DNA of 26,503 nucleotides, taken from IMG/VR virus record IMGVR_UViG_3300047273_000051, positions 1 through 26,503 of that record. One strand, 5' to 3'. The notes beneath the pieces are model-generated. The model did no database searches and had not been told where the DNA came from. It worked only from the letters and a program-made list of their open reading frames with translations. The first letter of the stretch is position 1. Each line of letters begins with the position of its first letter. The position numbers and the translations under genes are program-made. Below, one piece after another: positions 12,565 to 22,300 of the stretch. Source of the DNA: a virus.

Positions 12565-14513
12565 TGGCAGACCTACAGCGTCAATTTGATGGTGATGCTG
12601 GGTTTGTAGGAATAGATACCAGAAGCAACCCAGCAAGCCTTAAGCAGGGTGTACTTCAAGACGGAAACAATATTCGACTTGATTTGCAATCCTTGCAGGT
12701 TCGTAAGGGGCTAAAGAGAACCCTTAATGAAGGGTTTGTTACAACAATTGGTCTTGTTGTAGGGACAGGTATATATGTAAGAAATACAGACGGAAAAGAG
12801 TTTATTGCAATCGTAGGTTACAAGACTGGTCTTAACAGGTTTTACCTGTATGACACATTGACAAATACGATTGCTTTAAATGTAGCAATGCCATCAAACA
12901 GACCAATTACATCTGGTCATGTTCAGTTGCTACAGGCTCAAAACAAGTTGTATATACTTAGAGGTGAGGCTACTAGGTACATAACTGGTAATGGCTCCGC
13001 TGGGCAACAAGCGTCTGTTGGTGGAGCCCCACATACGACTATAACTGTTACAACGAGCACACCTCACGGATTAAATGCTGGAGATGAGTTTGCTATTGAA
13101 ACTGCTCATGCTCTATGGAATGGACCAACATCTGTAAATAATTTTGTAGTTGATACAGTCCCTACATCTACTTCTTTTACTTATACGATTACAACTGGTC
13201 ACTCTGGTTCGGCAAGTGCTTATGTCATACAGGTGGCAAAGCCTGTGCTGGTGTTTGACGGCACTTCCGTAACTGTAGTTAGACAGGGAGTAATTGACGG
13301 AACTATTCTTGGTGGCACTACACCTACTGCTTGCGACTTTCCTCCTACTTCTACTGCCATATATCACAAAAACAGAATTTATTGCAAGTACAGCAAGGAT
13401 GAAATAGCCGTTTCTGATTACCTTTCTGATGCTACAGGTAACTGGCAGTTTGACCTTACGATACAGGCGTTGTCAATCAACATTGGGGACGAGCAGGAGA
13501 TAACTGGATTTCACCCTTGGACTAGAGACACAATACTAGTTTTTAAGACAAACAGTATATATGAAGCCAAGTTTGCAGACAACACATCTACGCCAGACAT
13601 AGTGCTTGCTGAGTCATATGTAAGAGCATTGACATACGATATTGGTTGTGTAGCCAAGAACAGTATAGCCAATGTGTCTGGCATTGTATTCTTCATGTCT
13701 CAAAGAGGCATATACAAGTTAGAGCCACAACTAGATATTGCCTTACTTGCAAATACAGCACCAATGTCTCTTTCCATTCAGAAATACATAGAAAGCATTA
13801 ATTATGGAAGCGTCAAGAATAGCGTTGGAACTGTTTGGAATGGCAGGTATTATCTTGCCGTACCAACAAATTCCAGCACAACAAACAATAAGGTATTTGT
13901 ATACAACCTTACAAACCAGATGTGGGAATCTGTGGATACTTATCCATCAGCGGTTTCTATTGATAACATTTTAACTGCAAGAACAGGAACTGTATCAAAT
14001 GTTAACAATGATATGGTGTTTTGTTCTTCTTTAAACGGAATATACATAGCAGAACAAACAGAGAGAGATGAATATGGGTCACTTACAAGTTCTCCTTCTT
14101 TTGCGAATTACCCCTATGTGGCTGGACCTCCAGAGATACCAGAAGGAATTCCTCTTGAATTCCAACTTGAGCCAGAAGTGTATAACTACGATGTCATAAG
14201 AGGTTACGCAAAGACAAGAAGGTACATTTTCAACACGCTCCTTGACAAGAGGTTTGTAAGCGTCAATACGGATTTGAAGTTTGACGGCATTGGTGCAATA
14301 AAGACAAATGTAGTAACATACAACCCAGACACGACATTGACAATTGACACTACATCATCTGATGGGGCTTCTGACAAGACAAGAAGATTTCCAATAAGAA
14401 AAGTTGCAGTTGGTTGTGAACTTGATTTTATATCCCTAAATGGAAGACCTACAGTAATGAGTACAACTATTGAATCTCAACTGATTGGCAGAAACATTAC
14501 AAACAAAACATAA
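12564..14513 (+). CDS. Large tail protein, nozzle/tubular type
   Basis: These 649 residues begin with DLQRQFDGDAGFVGIDTRSN and QGVLQDGNNIRLDLQSLQVRKG, a start I associate with large podoviral tail proteins that bind the adaptor. The long beta-rich body (VFKTNSIYEAKF, IAVSDYLSDATGNW, WNGRYYLAV, NKVFVYNLTNQMW) looks like a propeller. Residues 157-222 carry a small inserted beta module with HGLNAGDEF, ALWNGPTSV and TSTSFTYTI, a pattern frequent in phage tail proteins. The role inferred is the tail tube or nozzle, equivalent to T7 gp12. The codons are AT-rich compared with the capsid gene. Confidence 0.8.
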   Translation: MADLQRQFDGDAGFVGIDTRSNPASLKQGVLQDGNNIRLDLQSLQVRKGLKRTLNEGFVTTIGLVVGTGIYVRNTDGKEFIAIVGYKTGLNRFYLYDTLTNTIALNVAMPSNRPITSGHVQLLQAQNKLYILRGEATRYITGNGSAGQQASVGGAPHTTITVTTSTPHGLNAGDEFAIETAHALWNGPTSVNNFVVDTVPTSTSFTYTITTGHSGSASAYVIQVAKPVLVFDGTSVTVVRQGVIDGTILGGTTPTACDFPPTSTAIYHKNRIYCKYSKDEIAVSDYLSDATGNWQFDLTIQALSINIGDEQEITGFHPWTRDTILVFKTNSIYEAKFADNTSTPDIVLAESYVRALTYDIGCVAKNSIANVSGIVFFMSQRGIYKLEPQLDIALLANTAPMSLSIQKYIESINYGSVKNSVGTVWNGRYYLAVPTNSSTTNNKVFVYNLTNQMWESVDTYPSAVSIDNILTARTGTVSNVNNDMVFCSSLNGIYIAEQTERDEYGSLTSSPSFANYPYVAGPPEIPEGIPLEFQLEPEVYNYDVIRGYAKTRRYIFNTLLDKRFVSVNTDLKFDGIGAIKTNVVTYNPDTTLTIDTTSSDGASDKTRRFPIRKVAVGCELDFISLNGRPTVMSTTIESQLIGRNITNKT

Positions 14514-14515
14514 AA

Positions 14516-15568
14516 ATGGCTCAAATTAACAAAGGATTTGAATACTCATCGACTGGTGCTAACTCATATGTTACTGCTAGTAATCTTAATCAGCATGTTT
14601 CGTTAGCAACTCTTGCGGGAGGTGCAATTGCTGAACAACCTGCAAATTCATCTACAAACGATACCGATGTGTTGCTCATAGGAACAGGAGGTGGAGCAAG
14701 TCCTACTTCTATTTGGAAGCAAACAAAGGCTCAGTTTACAGATGTCATTAATTCTAACACGATTAATGTCAACAACCTTTCGGTTGCTGAAGCGGAATTT
14801 GACAACCTCACCATAAATGGGGCTTATGATGATGCTGTTTATTTTGACATTGGGAATGCCGCATTATACAGTTCTGCCAGCACAGGAGGAGGTCAAATAA
14901 CTTTTGGGTACGACAATGCTACACACGCTCTACCTGCTGGTGGGGTTGGTAACACTTTTGTATTTTACGGCAGACAAGCAACATTTTTAGACCCAACCAG
15001 TTCTGTAGATTTAACAATTGCTGGTTCTGGCATTGACATACAAGTTAATGGAAACCTTACTGTACAGCATACAGTAAATGTAGCAGGTGGTCTTTTAAAC
15101 GCTGGCAAGCAAGTTGTTACAGAAATTATTGCGGCTAAGACTGGTGTATGTGCTGTATTTGGTGCTGGCATTTTGCATAAGACTGGCGATTTTGATATAC
15201 CAGCCGATGAAACTTGGGTTGTTACATTTGATGCGTCTTGGCAAACTGGTGCTGGTGGAAACACAATGCCAGACTACTACTATACTGTTAAGGCATTTGC
15301 GGAAAAAGCCACCTACACAGATGTTGAACTTGGTGAGTGGAAAACCACTTATCCAACACAATCTGGAGTAAATAGGATAAATGCAGTTCTTATTCTTACC
15401 CAAGCAAGCCTTGCAAATTTACAAAAGAAAATTAAATTCGTTGCTTATGCTCAAAACTCAACAACTGTTGTGGCAAATATTTTAAACGCCAATACTACCA
15501 GTTATTACAATATAACCCTTCAGAAAACAAAAACTTCAACATTCACAACTGACTCTTCTATACTCTAA
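14516..15568 (+). CDS. Tail fibre-like or receptor-binding protein
   Basis: These 350 residues combine an N-terminal low-complexity region (1-70, with AEQPANSSTNDTDVLLIGTG), a beta-rich middle (85-200, including VNNLSVAEAEFDNLTINGAY and NGNLTVQHTVNVAGG) and a more globular C-terminal domain (205-330, with WVVTFDASWQTG and ELGEWKTTY). Repeated LTI/LTV strands fit a beta-helical or triple-stranded fibre shaft. No chaperone or intramolecular protease motif is seen at the end. The C-terminal 140 residues resemble a small jelly roll, which could bind the host. It overlaps the next gene by TAATG. Confidence 0.65.
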   Translation: MAQINKGFEYSSTGANSYVTASNLNQHVSLATLAGGAIAEQPANSSTNDTDVLLIGTGGGASPTSIWKQTKAQFTDVINSNTINVNNLSVAEAEFDNLTINGAYDDAVYFDIGNAALYSSASTGGGQITFGYDNATHALPAGGVGNTFVFYGRQATFLDPTSSVDLTIAGSGIDIQVNGNLTVQHTVNVAGGLLNAGKQVVTEIIAAKTGVCAVFGAGILHKTGDFDIPADETWVVTFDASWQTGAGGNTMPDYYYTVKAFAEKATYTDVELGEWKTTYPTQSGVNRINAVLILTQASLANLQKKIKFVAYAQNSTTVVANILNANTTSYYNITLQKTKTSTFTTDSSIL

Positions 15569-16635
15569 TGGCTGATTACGATTCTGTAGGTGGCGGTGCT
15601 TCTGGAGCCGCATCTGGTGCAATGTCTGGTGCAATGGCAGGAGCCGCACTTGGACCTATTGGCATGGGTGTAGGTGCTTTGATTGGTGGACTTTTTGGTT
15701 CTAAGAAGACCAAGGTTCCAAAGCCTCCGACTTATGGTCAGTTAATGGACCGCAATCTTGATGCACAGCGTGACATTCAAGGTAAACTTATAAGTCTTGA
15801 AGCAAGTTACAGACCTCAATGGCAAAACCTTCAAGAAAAAACCCTGCAACAACAGTTGTACGGAGGTGAAGGAAACCAAGGCTATATCAACATGCTCAAC
15901 CAGTCAAATGCGGCTTTGGCTGGGGTTCAAGCAAATGCTGGGCAAGGATATCTAAATACGCTTGGTGGGCTTTCTGGACAGGCTAGAGGCATGTTGCAGT
16001 CTGGCTCTGGATACGCAATGCAGAACATGCTTATGAATCAAGCCCAGTCGGATTTGGGCTATGGTTCTGCTTTGAATGAAGACGAACAGCGTCAAGCCTA
16101 TCAAGCGGCTAACGCATCGATGGCTATGCGTGGTCTTGGTGGAAGACAGGGAGTTGCGGCTGGTGTTCTTTCTAACTATGGAATGGGTCAAAACAGACTT
16201 AATCAGCGTAGACAGTTTGCTGGAAACATGATTAACGCAGATGTTGGTCTTCAAAATGCGGCTCTTCAGATGGGGAACAACGCTATGAGCATGTATAATG
16301 CTGGCGGGGCGTTTATGGGACAAGCCAATGCGATGCTTGGTCAGTACCAGCCATTGGTGTTCCAGCCAGAATCTCAAATGGGAACCCAAGCCCAAGGCAT
16401 GCAGTATCAACATGGGATGGGGATGGCTAGAGCCAATATGCAACAACAACAACAGTTGCTTAGTACTCTTGGTTCATTTGGTTCGTTTGCGGCATCTAAT
16501 CCTAACTTGTTTAACTTTGGTTCTTCTGCTCCTGCATATTCTATTGGTGCGGCAACAAATGTTGGAGGCTCTACCCTTGGTGCTGGAACTATATATGGTT
16601 CACCAGTAAACGCAACAGGAGTGTCTTTTAGATAA
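15568..16635 (+). CDS. Internal/ejection protein with N-terminal glycine zipper
   Basis: Residues 8-45 form a long glycine/alanine zipper (GGGASGAASGAMSGAMAGAA then GPIGMGVGALIGGLFG) followed by KKTK, as in membrane-inserting ejection proteins such as T7 gp14-like and P22 gp7-like proteins. Such proteins leave the virion and build a channel across the host envelope. The rest is a helical, Gln-, Asn- and Met-rich chain (residues 60-310). It is the first of three genes ordered by rising size (355, 886 and over 2,400 residues), as for T7 gp14-gp15-gp16. The start shares a base with the previous stop. Confidence 0.75.
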   Translation: MADYDSVGGGASGAASGAMSGAMAGAALGPIGMGVGALIGGLFGSKKTKVPKPPTYGQLMDRNLDAQRDIQGKLISLEASYRPQWQNLQEKTLQQQLYGGEGNQGYINMLNQSNAALAGVQANAGQGYLNTLGGLSGQARGMLQSGSGYAMQNMLMNQAQSDLGYGSALNEDEQRQAYQAANASMAMRGLGGRQGVAAGVLSNYGMGQNRLNQRRQFAGNMINADVGLQNAALQMGNNAMSMYNAGGAFMGQANAMLGQYQPLVFQPESQMGTQAQGMQYQHGMGMARANMQQQQQLLSTLGSFGSFAASNPNLFNFGSSAPAYSIGAATNVGGSTLGAGTIYGSPVNATGVSFR

Positions 16636-16641
16636 CAATTT

Positions 16642-19302
16642 ATGGCAATGTTTTCTCAATATCAAGGCGGTGATGCCTTCAATGTGGCTGGCAACATGGA
16701 TGCTGTTCTGAAACAGCAACAGGCTACCGCACAGTCAATGCTTGATGCGGTTGAAAAGTTCAATTCCGCACAAAGCGAGATGGATGTCTTGAAGTCAACA
16801 ACTGCTTCAATCTTGTCTCAATACGGAGTGGATGAAAACGGAGTTCCTTCAGATGCGGCTCCAAAGTATGTCCATGACCTTTACAAGAACATAAAGAAAG
16901 AAGGCACTATACATGGCATGTCAAGAAGCAACCTTATCTCCGCTTTGAAGGGATACGAGGCTGGCGTTGCCGTTGAAGAGCAAAGACTCAAGGTTCAATC
17001 TGCCCAGCAGACGGCAACGATAAATGATTTGGCTATTGCTGAAGCAAGAAGAAAGGCTGAAGAAGCCAAGAAGATTGCGGATGCTCATCGTATTGCATGG
17101 GAAACATCTCAAGGCGGTGGCAGTACTGAGGCAATGCCATCTGGTCCGTCAGTTACTGATGTTCCTAGAGGTATCTCAATGGGCGATGTTGAGTGGAGTG
17201 GTGGGGCTCCTAGGTCAACGCCTGTGCCGTCCAGCGTTGCTCCTAACGCCACTTCTGTGCCTACCCCTAGGGGAACAGCCACAACAGCACAGCCAGCCCC
17301 ACAGACCGAATCTAACGGACTGGCTAACAAGGAAACCTTATCTCAGTCAGAACTGAGGGCTAAACTTGAAGCATTGCGGACAAGACTTGGTGAGATTGAA
17401 AACCCTCCAAAGTCATTCCTTAATGAATATGGAGAGATTATAAATCAATTGATTCCTAAGGGTGGACTTGCTCCTAATCCTATTATGAATGCTCTTTTAA
17501 CAAACGAGTATAGCCCAGCAAGAATGGCATTTGATTTTGCAAAGGACGCACTTAACAAGCCTACTCCAGAAACTGCGGCTAGAATTGAGAAGGCAAAGAA
17601 GGAAAATGACGCTGTAAAGGAAGCGGAAAAGAACAAACTTAAGACCGCCATTAAGGAAATTGAGGCTCAACTTCCCCCAGAACCTAAGATTAAGAGTGCA
17701 TCCCTTGAGGAAGCATCTGCTAGACTTCAAGCCGTTAAACAAAAGCAAAAAGACATTGAGGTTGGCAAGAAACTTGAAACGCTTGAAGGAAAACAAAGGG
17801 ATAAATATGCAAAAGAACAAGGTTTAGAAAAAAGAGTTTATTTAAACCCAGATGGTTGGACTAAATCTGAACTTTCTTTTCAAATTCAAAAGACAGAAAA
17901 ACAACTTGAACTTGCGAAAAAAACAAGAGTGGCAATTCTTAATGGTGACATTAGCAATAAAAGAGGAGAATTGTCTGGTGAAGAAGCAGATATTCATGCT
18001 TTTGCGGCAACTGCTTGGAAAGAATTTAGAAGCAAATATGCTACTAATTTAGATGGTACAATGAAAACTCCTAGTAATAAGGAGTATGATTCTAAAGGCG
18101 GTCTTTTATTTGACGGAATGGAGTTCTGGACAAATGAATGGGTAAAATCTTATGAAAAAAATGGAAGAGATTTTAAAAATGCTTTTTCTGAAAAAACAAA
18201 CAATGACTCAGTTGAAGGAACTCCTAAGTATAATACTACTTATTTCAAAGCAGGTTCAACAACTCCTGTTTTTCAAAATGGTAAGGCAATTATTCCAGAA
18301 GAGCCAGTTGCAGAAACGGCTCCTGCTGTGGCTCCTGCTACTACTGCCTCTGTCGTACCCTCGTCAATAGCACCTAATGCTACATCTGCTCCAATCAAGC
18401 CAGCGACAACTCAACCGCTTGTTGCGATGCCACAAAAGCCAGCACAACCTGTTGCTGGTGCTGACACTATTGCTCCTCCAGAAAAGACGCAACAAGACCA
18501 AATAACGCAAGAGTATGGCGTTGTTACATCTAGACTTAAGGCTCTTGGTAGCGTTCCAATGAATTGGTCTGAGGAAACCTTTAGACAGATGCGTGGATAC
18601 CCACCCAAGGTTCAGATATCCAGACAGGGTGGTGTTACACTTGTTGGCATTGGTGGTAACTGGCAAGTTATGAAGGGTGAATCTATGAGCCCCTCAGAGA
18701 TGGCTACGATGGAAAAGAATGCCGTATGGAAAGCGTCAATAAGAACGGACAACATGACTTCTGAAAAGTGGAGATTCCGAGGCGATATCAAGGTTGACAA
18801 TTCCACAGAGGCTGGCAAGGTTAAGAGAGAGGTTCTTGACACTATCAATGCTATTAACGCCTTGGATAGACTTATTGAACTTGGTAGAAATACAAGCAAG
18901 TGGGATTCTATGCTTCCTACTGAAAAATCTGGTATTATTATCGGTATTACCAACGCAGTTCAAGCGGCTGGCAGAACTGAAGTTGCTGGTTCTGGTGCGT
19001 TTTCTGAACAAGATGCAAAGAAACTTGAGTCAGTTGTTCCAGATATGGCAACAATGTCTGGTTCCATGTTCAGAGATACTGCTATTGCAAGACTCTTAGA
19101 GTTTAGAGGAAGAATGGTGGCAAAGGTGAACGGCATTGCTGGTGCTTATCAATTTGAAGTTACAGAAAGTGCAAATACTGGTTTGACTCCAGAGCAAACT
19201 GCTATTGGTAGAAATGTATACCAAACAGCAATAGCCCAAGGCGTTCCCCCAGAACAGGCACAAAGAATGGCTATTGAAGCAATACAACAACAATCTAAAT
19301 AA
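16642..19302 (+). CDS. Large internal virion/ejection protein (886 residues)
   Basis: The chain is mostly helical. Residues 110-150 (VEEQRLKVQSAQQTATINDL, EARRKAEEAKKIA) and 235-400 are coiled coils. Two Pro/Ala/Thr linkers contain nearly the same 13 residues: VPSSVAPNATSVP (195-207) and VPSSIAPNATSAP (572-584). The region between about 390 and 550 is more AT-rich and contains a Trp-rich globular part. The C-terminal domain (620-886) has WRFRGDIKVDN and an SGAFSEQDAKKLESVVPDMA stretch, which I associate with the ends of large phage ejection proteins. It is probably the second of three ejected proteins. No catalytic motif was seen. Confidence 0.75.
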   Translation: MAMFSQYQGGDAFNVAGNMDAVLKQQQATAQSMLDAVEKFNSAQSEMDVLKSTTASILSQYGVDENGVPSDAAPKYVHDLYKNIKKEGTIHGMSRSNLISALKGYEAGVAVEEQRLKVQSAQQTATINDLAIAEARRKAEEAKKIADAHRIAWETSQGGGSTEAMPSGPSVTDVPRGISMGDVEWSGGAPRSTPVPSSVAPNATSVPTPRGTATTAQPAPQTESNGLANKETLSQSELRAKLEALRTRLGEIENPPKSFLNEYGEIINQLIPKGGLAPNPIMNALLTNEYSPARMAFDFAKDALNKPTPETAARIEKAKKENDAVKEAEKNKLKTAIKEIEAQLPPEPKIKSASLEEASARLQAVKQKQKDIEVGKKLETLEGKQRDKYAKEQGLEKRVYLNPDGWTKSELSFQIQKTEKQLELAKKTRVAILNGDISNKRGELSGEEADIHAFAATAWKEFRSKYATNLDGTMKTPSNKEYDSKGGLLFDGMEFWTNEWVKSYEKNGRDFKNAFSEKTNNDSVEGTPKYNTTYFKAGSTTPVFQNGKAIIPEEPVAETAPAVAPATTASVVPSSIAPNATSAPIKPATTQPLVAMPQKPAQPVAGADTIAPPEKTQQDQITQEYGVVTSRLKALGSVPMNWSEETFRQMRGYPPKVQISRQGGVTLVGIGGNWQVMKGESMSPSEMATMEKNAVWKASIRTDNMTSEKWRFRGDIKVDNSTEAGKVKREVLDTINAINALDRLIELGRNTSKWDSMLPTEKSGIIIGITNAVQAAGRTEVAGSGAFSEQDAKKLESVVPDMATMSGSMFRDTAIARLLEFRGRMVAKVNGIAGAYQFEVTESANTGLTPEQTAIGRNVYQTAIAQGVPPEQAQRMAIEAIQQQSK

Positions 19303-22300
19303 TGGATAACGACTCATTATATCTTTTCAATCCTCCCGAAAGACAAGATAAGGCATCACAAGAAACAGCAAGCAAACTGATTACGGCTTTGACAAGTCCT
19401 CAAACAGAGGACGATGTTGCGTACAAAGTCAATCAAGCCGCAATTGAAGGAGTCAATCCTAACCTTTCGTTTGATGAATTCAAACTATATAACGAATGGC
19501 ATAAGAAGCAGGAAGTAGATTGGTGGGATATGGCATCAAGTGGCGTTGGTCACTTCTTTGGTGAAATTGGTGGTGGATTGGCTTCTCTTCAGCCATTTGG
19601 TGAAAAAAACAGTCTTAAGGACGCATCGTTAAATCTTACAACACGACTTGTTCCTACAACCTTAGAAGCGTTTGGACGAGGAACCAGAGACATGGTTGGT
19701 CTTTACAACTTTGCCAGACAAAGCGGAAACTCGCCATTGTATAGATTGTTCAATCCTAACGATGATATCTTCCAGCGTTATGTAGACTTTAACAAACTCG
19801 CTGATTGGAACGCAACATCTACCAGAATAATGGCTGGCAAGGAAAATGTCGTTATGCCTAACGCACTTGCGGAAGCGACTTCTGAACTTGTCGGAGAAGA
19901 TGTTGCCACGATGACGGCACAGAAACTGTATCAAGTTAACAACAGACTTGCACAGGCTGGTTCTTATTTTTTGGACCCAATTACATTGGCTACGCTTGGC
20001 AGTAGTGCTGTTGCCAAGGCTGGAGGTAAGGCGGTTGTTACGGCAGGTGCTGATGCTATTGCAAAATCCGCAATCAAGGAAGGTGTTACATCTACGGCAT
20101 CAGCCGCAATTAACACCGCAACCAAACTTGAGGTTGCAAGCCTCAGAGGGTCAAAGTTGACGGAAGTTATCGGTAAGTCTTTCCGTGTTGCTGGTGAAGT
20201 TGTAGACAAGCCAATTAGTGCTACTTTTGAATGGATAAAGCGACAAGCAAGCGAACTGCTTGATGCGAATATTCACGACACTCCTTCTGGCAATGTGAAG
20301 GTTACTGGTGCTACAAGGGGTCAAAGCGGATTTGGTGGTGCTGTTATGGCTGGTATAGGTTATGGCTCTTGGGCTGTTCCTTATGCGGCTGGCATTATTC
20401 CTGTTTGGGCTGTAGCAAATGCGGCTAAGATTGGTGGAGCGTTTGTGGAGGCTGTTGGTAAGGAAATGGCTCATGGTTCTGGAGTTCTTCAGAGACTTGG
20501 AGTTGTCGAGAATAGCACAGGTAAACTTGCCAGAACATTTAACAATTGGAGCCCTATGGGTTCCTATGTGGCTGAAATGGCTGGTGCTACCTTGAAGTCT
20601 GGAGCATATGGAGCCGCAATTGGTTATGTTACCGATGGCGAGCAAGGTGCGGCTAGTGGTCTTGGTGTAGGTGCGGCTATTGGTACTTCACATTACCATG
20701 TTGGACTTGCCCATAATATGTTCAAGGGTAAGTCAAGGGAAGCGATGACCATTGAGTTAATCAAGAACATCGATGACTATAGAAAGAATGGATTCACGCA
20801 GAAGGCTGATGCAGTCTTGAAGTACTTGAATAATATCCGTGAACAGCATGGAGACGATGCTTTCTACAGAAATCTCGGCATATACCTTGCAGTTGAAAGA
20901 GATGCGGATGTCGCATTGTCAGTTTGGGACAGGGAAGATTTCATCCGAATGAAGAATGACCCTAACACTCCCGCTGATGTTAGGAGAGAAATTGAAGCAG
21001 TTATTTCAGAAAGCGACCCAACTCAAGCAGGTCAAGCGTGGAATGGTCTTTTCTGGGGAAGAAGAGGAAAGAAGCCTTACTTCCTGTACAAGGATGGGAA
21101 GTCCGCAAAGACACATATCATAATCAACGCTTGGGCTGTTGACGCTGACCAGAAAGTACAGGCTACAGGACTTAAGGGTGAGTTTTACCATGCCCTTTCT
21201 GATGCGTATAAGGAAGCATCTGGTAAGGAAAGATTTAAGGAAGAAGTGTTTGAAGGCATAGCAAGAACGCTTGGCTTTGCTTCAACGCCAGAGGGCAGAA
21301 CAAAGATGGCTGAAGTGCTTAGAAATGCGGCACAGAGACTTGGCGTGTTCAACAATGGGGTGCATAACCAGCCGTCAGCCAAGGCTAGAACCACGAACCT
21401 TCTCAGACTCCAAAGACAAAAGAGCCCAGCAGGTTGGTCTGTTGACCATGTGATGGGCAATGTTACTGTAACTGAAGGTGGCGTTAAGCGACCACTTTAC
21501 TATTGGCAGTCAAGAAACGGATGGTCTATCACGGAAACCAGCGATGGCAGGTATAATCTTGTCGGCAAGGTTGACGGAAAGACTGTACGCTACGAGGCAC
21601 AGTCATTGCATGATGCAATCTTGAAGCATGGTGAGGTTGCTCCGATGGACTTGCAGACATCGGCAGACAACATTCCATCAATCAAAAGAAAGAAGCCTAA
21701 GGTTAATCCAGTTGAAGGACAGGTCAATACATCTGCTGGACCTAGGGTTGGAGAAACCGCACAAGGTAGGGCTATGATTGAGGCTGTAGAACTGGACAAG
21801 AGAATTGATTCTCTTCTCAAGTTGATTGCAGAAAAGCAAGGTGGAGATATCTCAACAGTAAGCAAGGAACGGATAAAGACACTTAGAGAAGTTGTTAAGA
21901 GATTGTTTGCTGATGGATGGGTTCACGATGAAAGACTCATCAAGAGCAACACTAACATTGACTCAACGACAACTGACCTTGGATGGTATCATCCAGACAT
22001 GCCCAATGCAACGATTGAGGGCTTGTATGGAACAAGCATTCCTACGGAATCGTCAAGTGCTCCTACACCTAAGGCTACCGCAACTCAACAGGGGACTCCC
22101 CCTCCCAATGTTGCTGGAGAAAGAACGGATACCAATCCTCCGCAACAGGCTCCAAAGCCAAATGCTGGAAGAACTCAGTCAACGCATTCGCCTCAAACTG
22201 TCGAAAACATCTACTCGGCAATTGACCATTTTGAAAAGACTGGAGAACTTAGGGGTCAAGACTTGGCTGTTCTTATCGAGGAGATGGGTGAGTCAATCTG

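Noticed and set aside
15952-16452. 166-codon minus-strand frame within the glycine-zipper gene
   Set aside because: It is a shadow of low-complexity codons in the sense gene; its His- and Ser-rich product is typical of antisense of Gln/Met-rich DNA.
16441-16455. CAA repeats that look like a microsatellite
   Set aside because: They encode a short Gln run in a Gln-rich protein and are too short to be a distinct repeat element.
20151-20645. 164-codon minus-strand frame inside the giant gene
   Set aside because: The sense frame is continuous over 7 kb and shows domain patterns; the antisense product has no recognisable feature.
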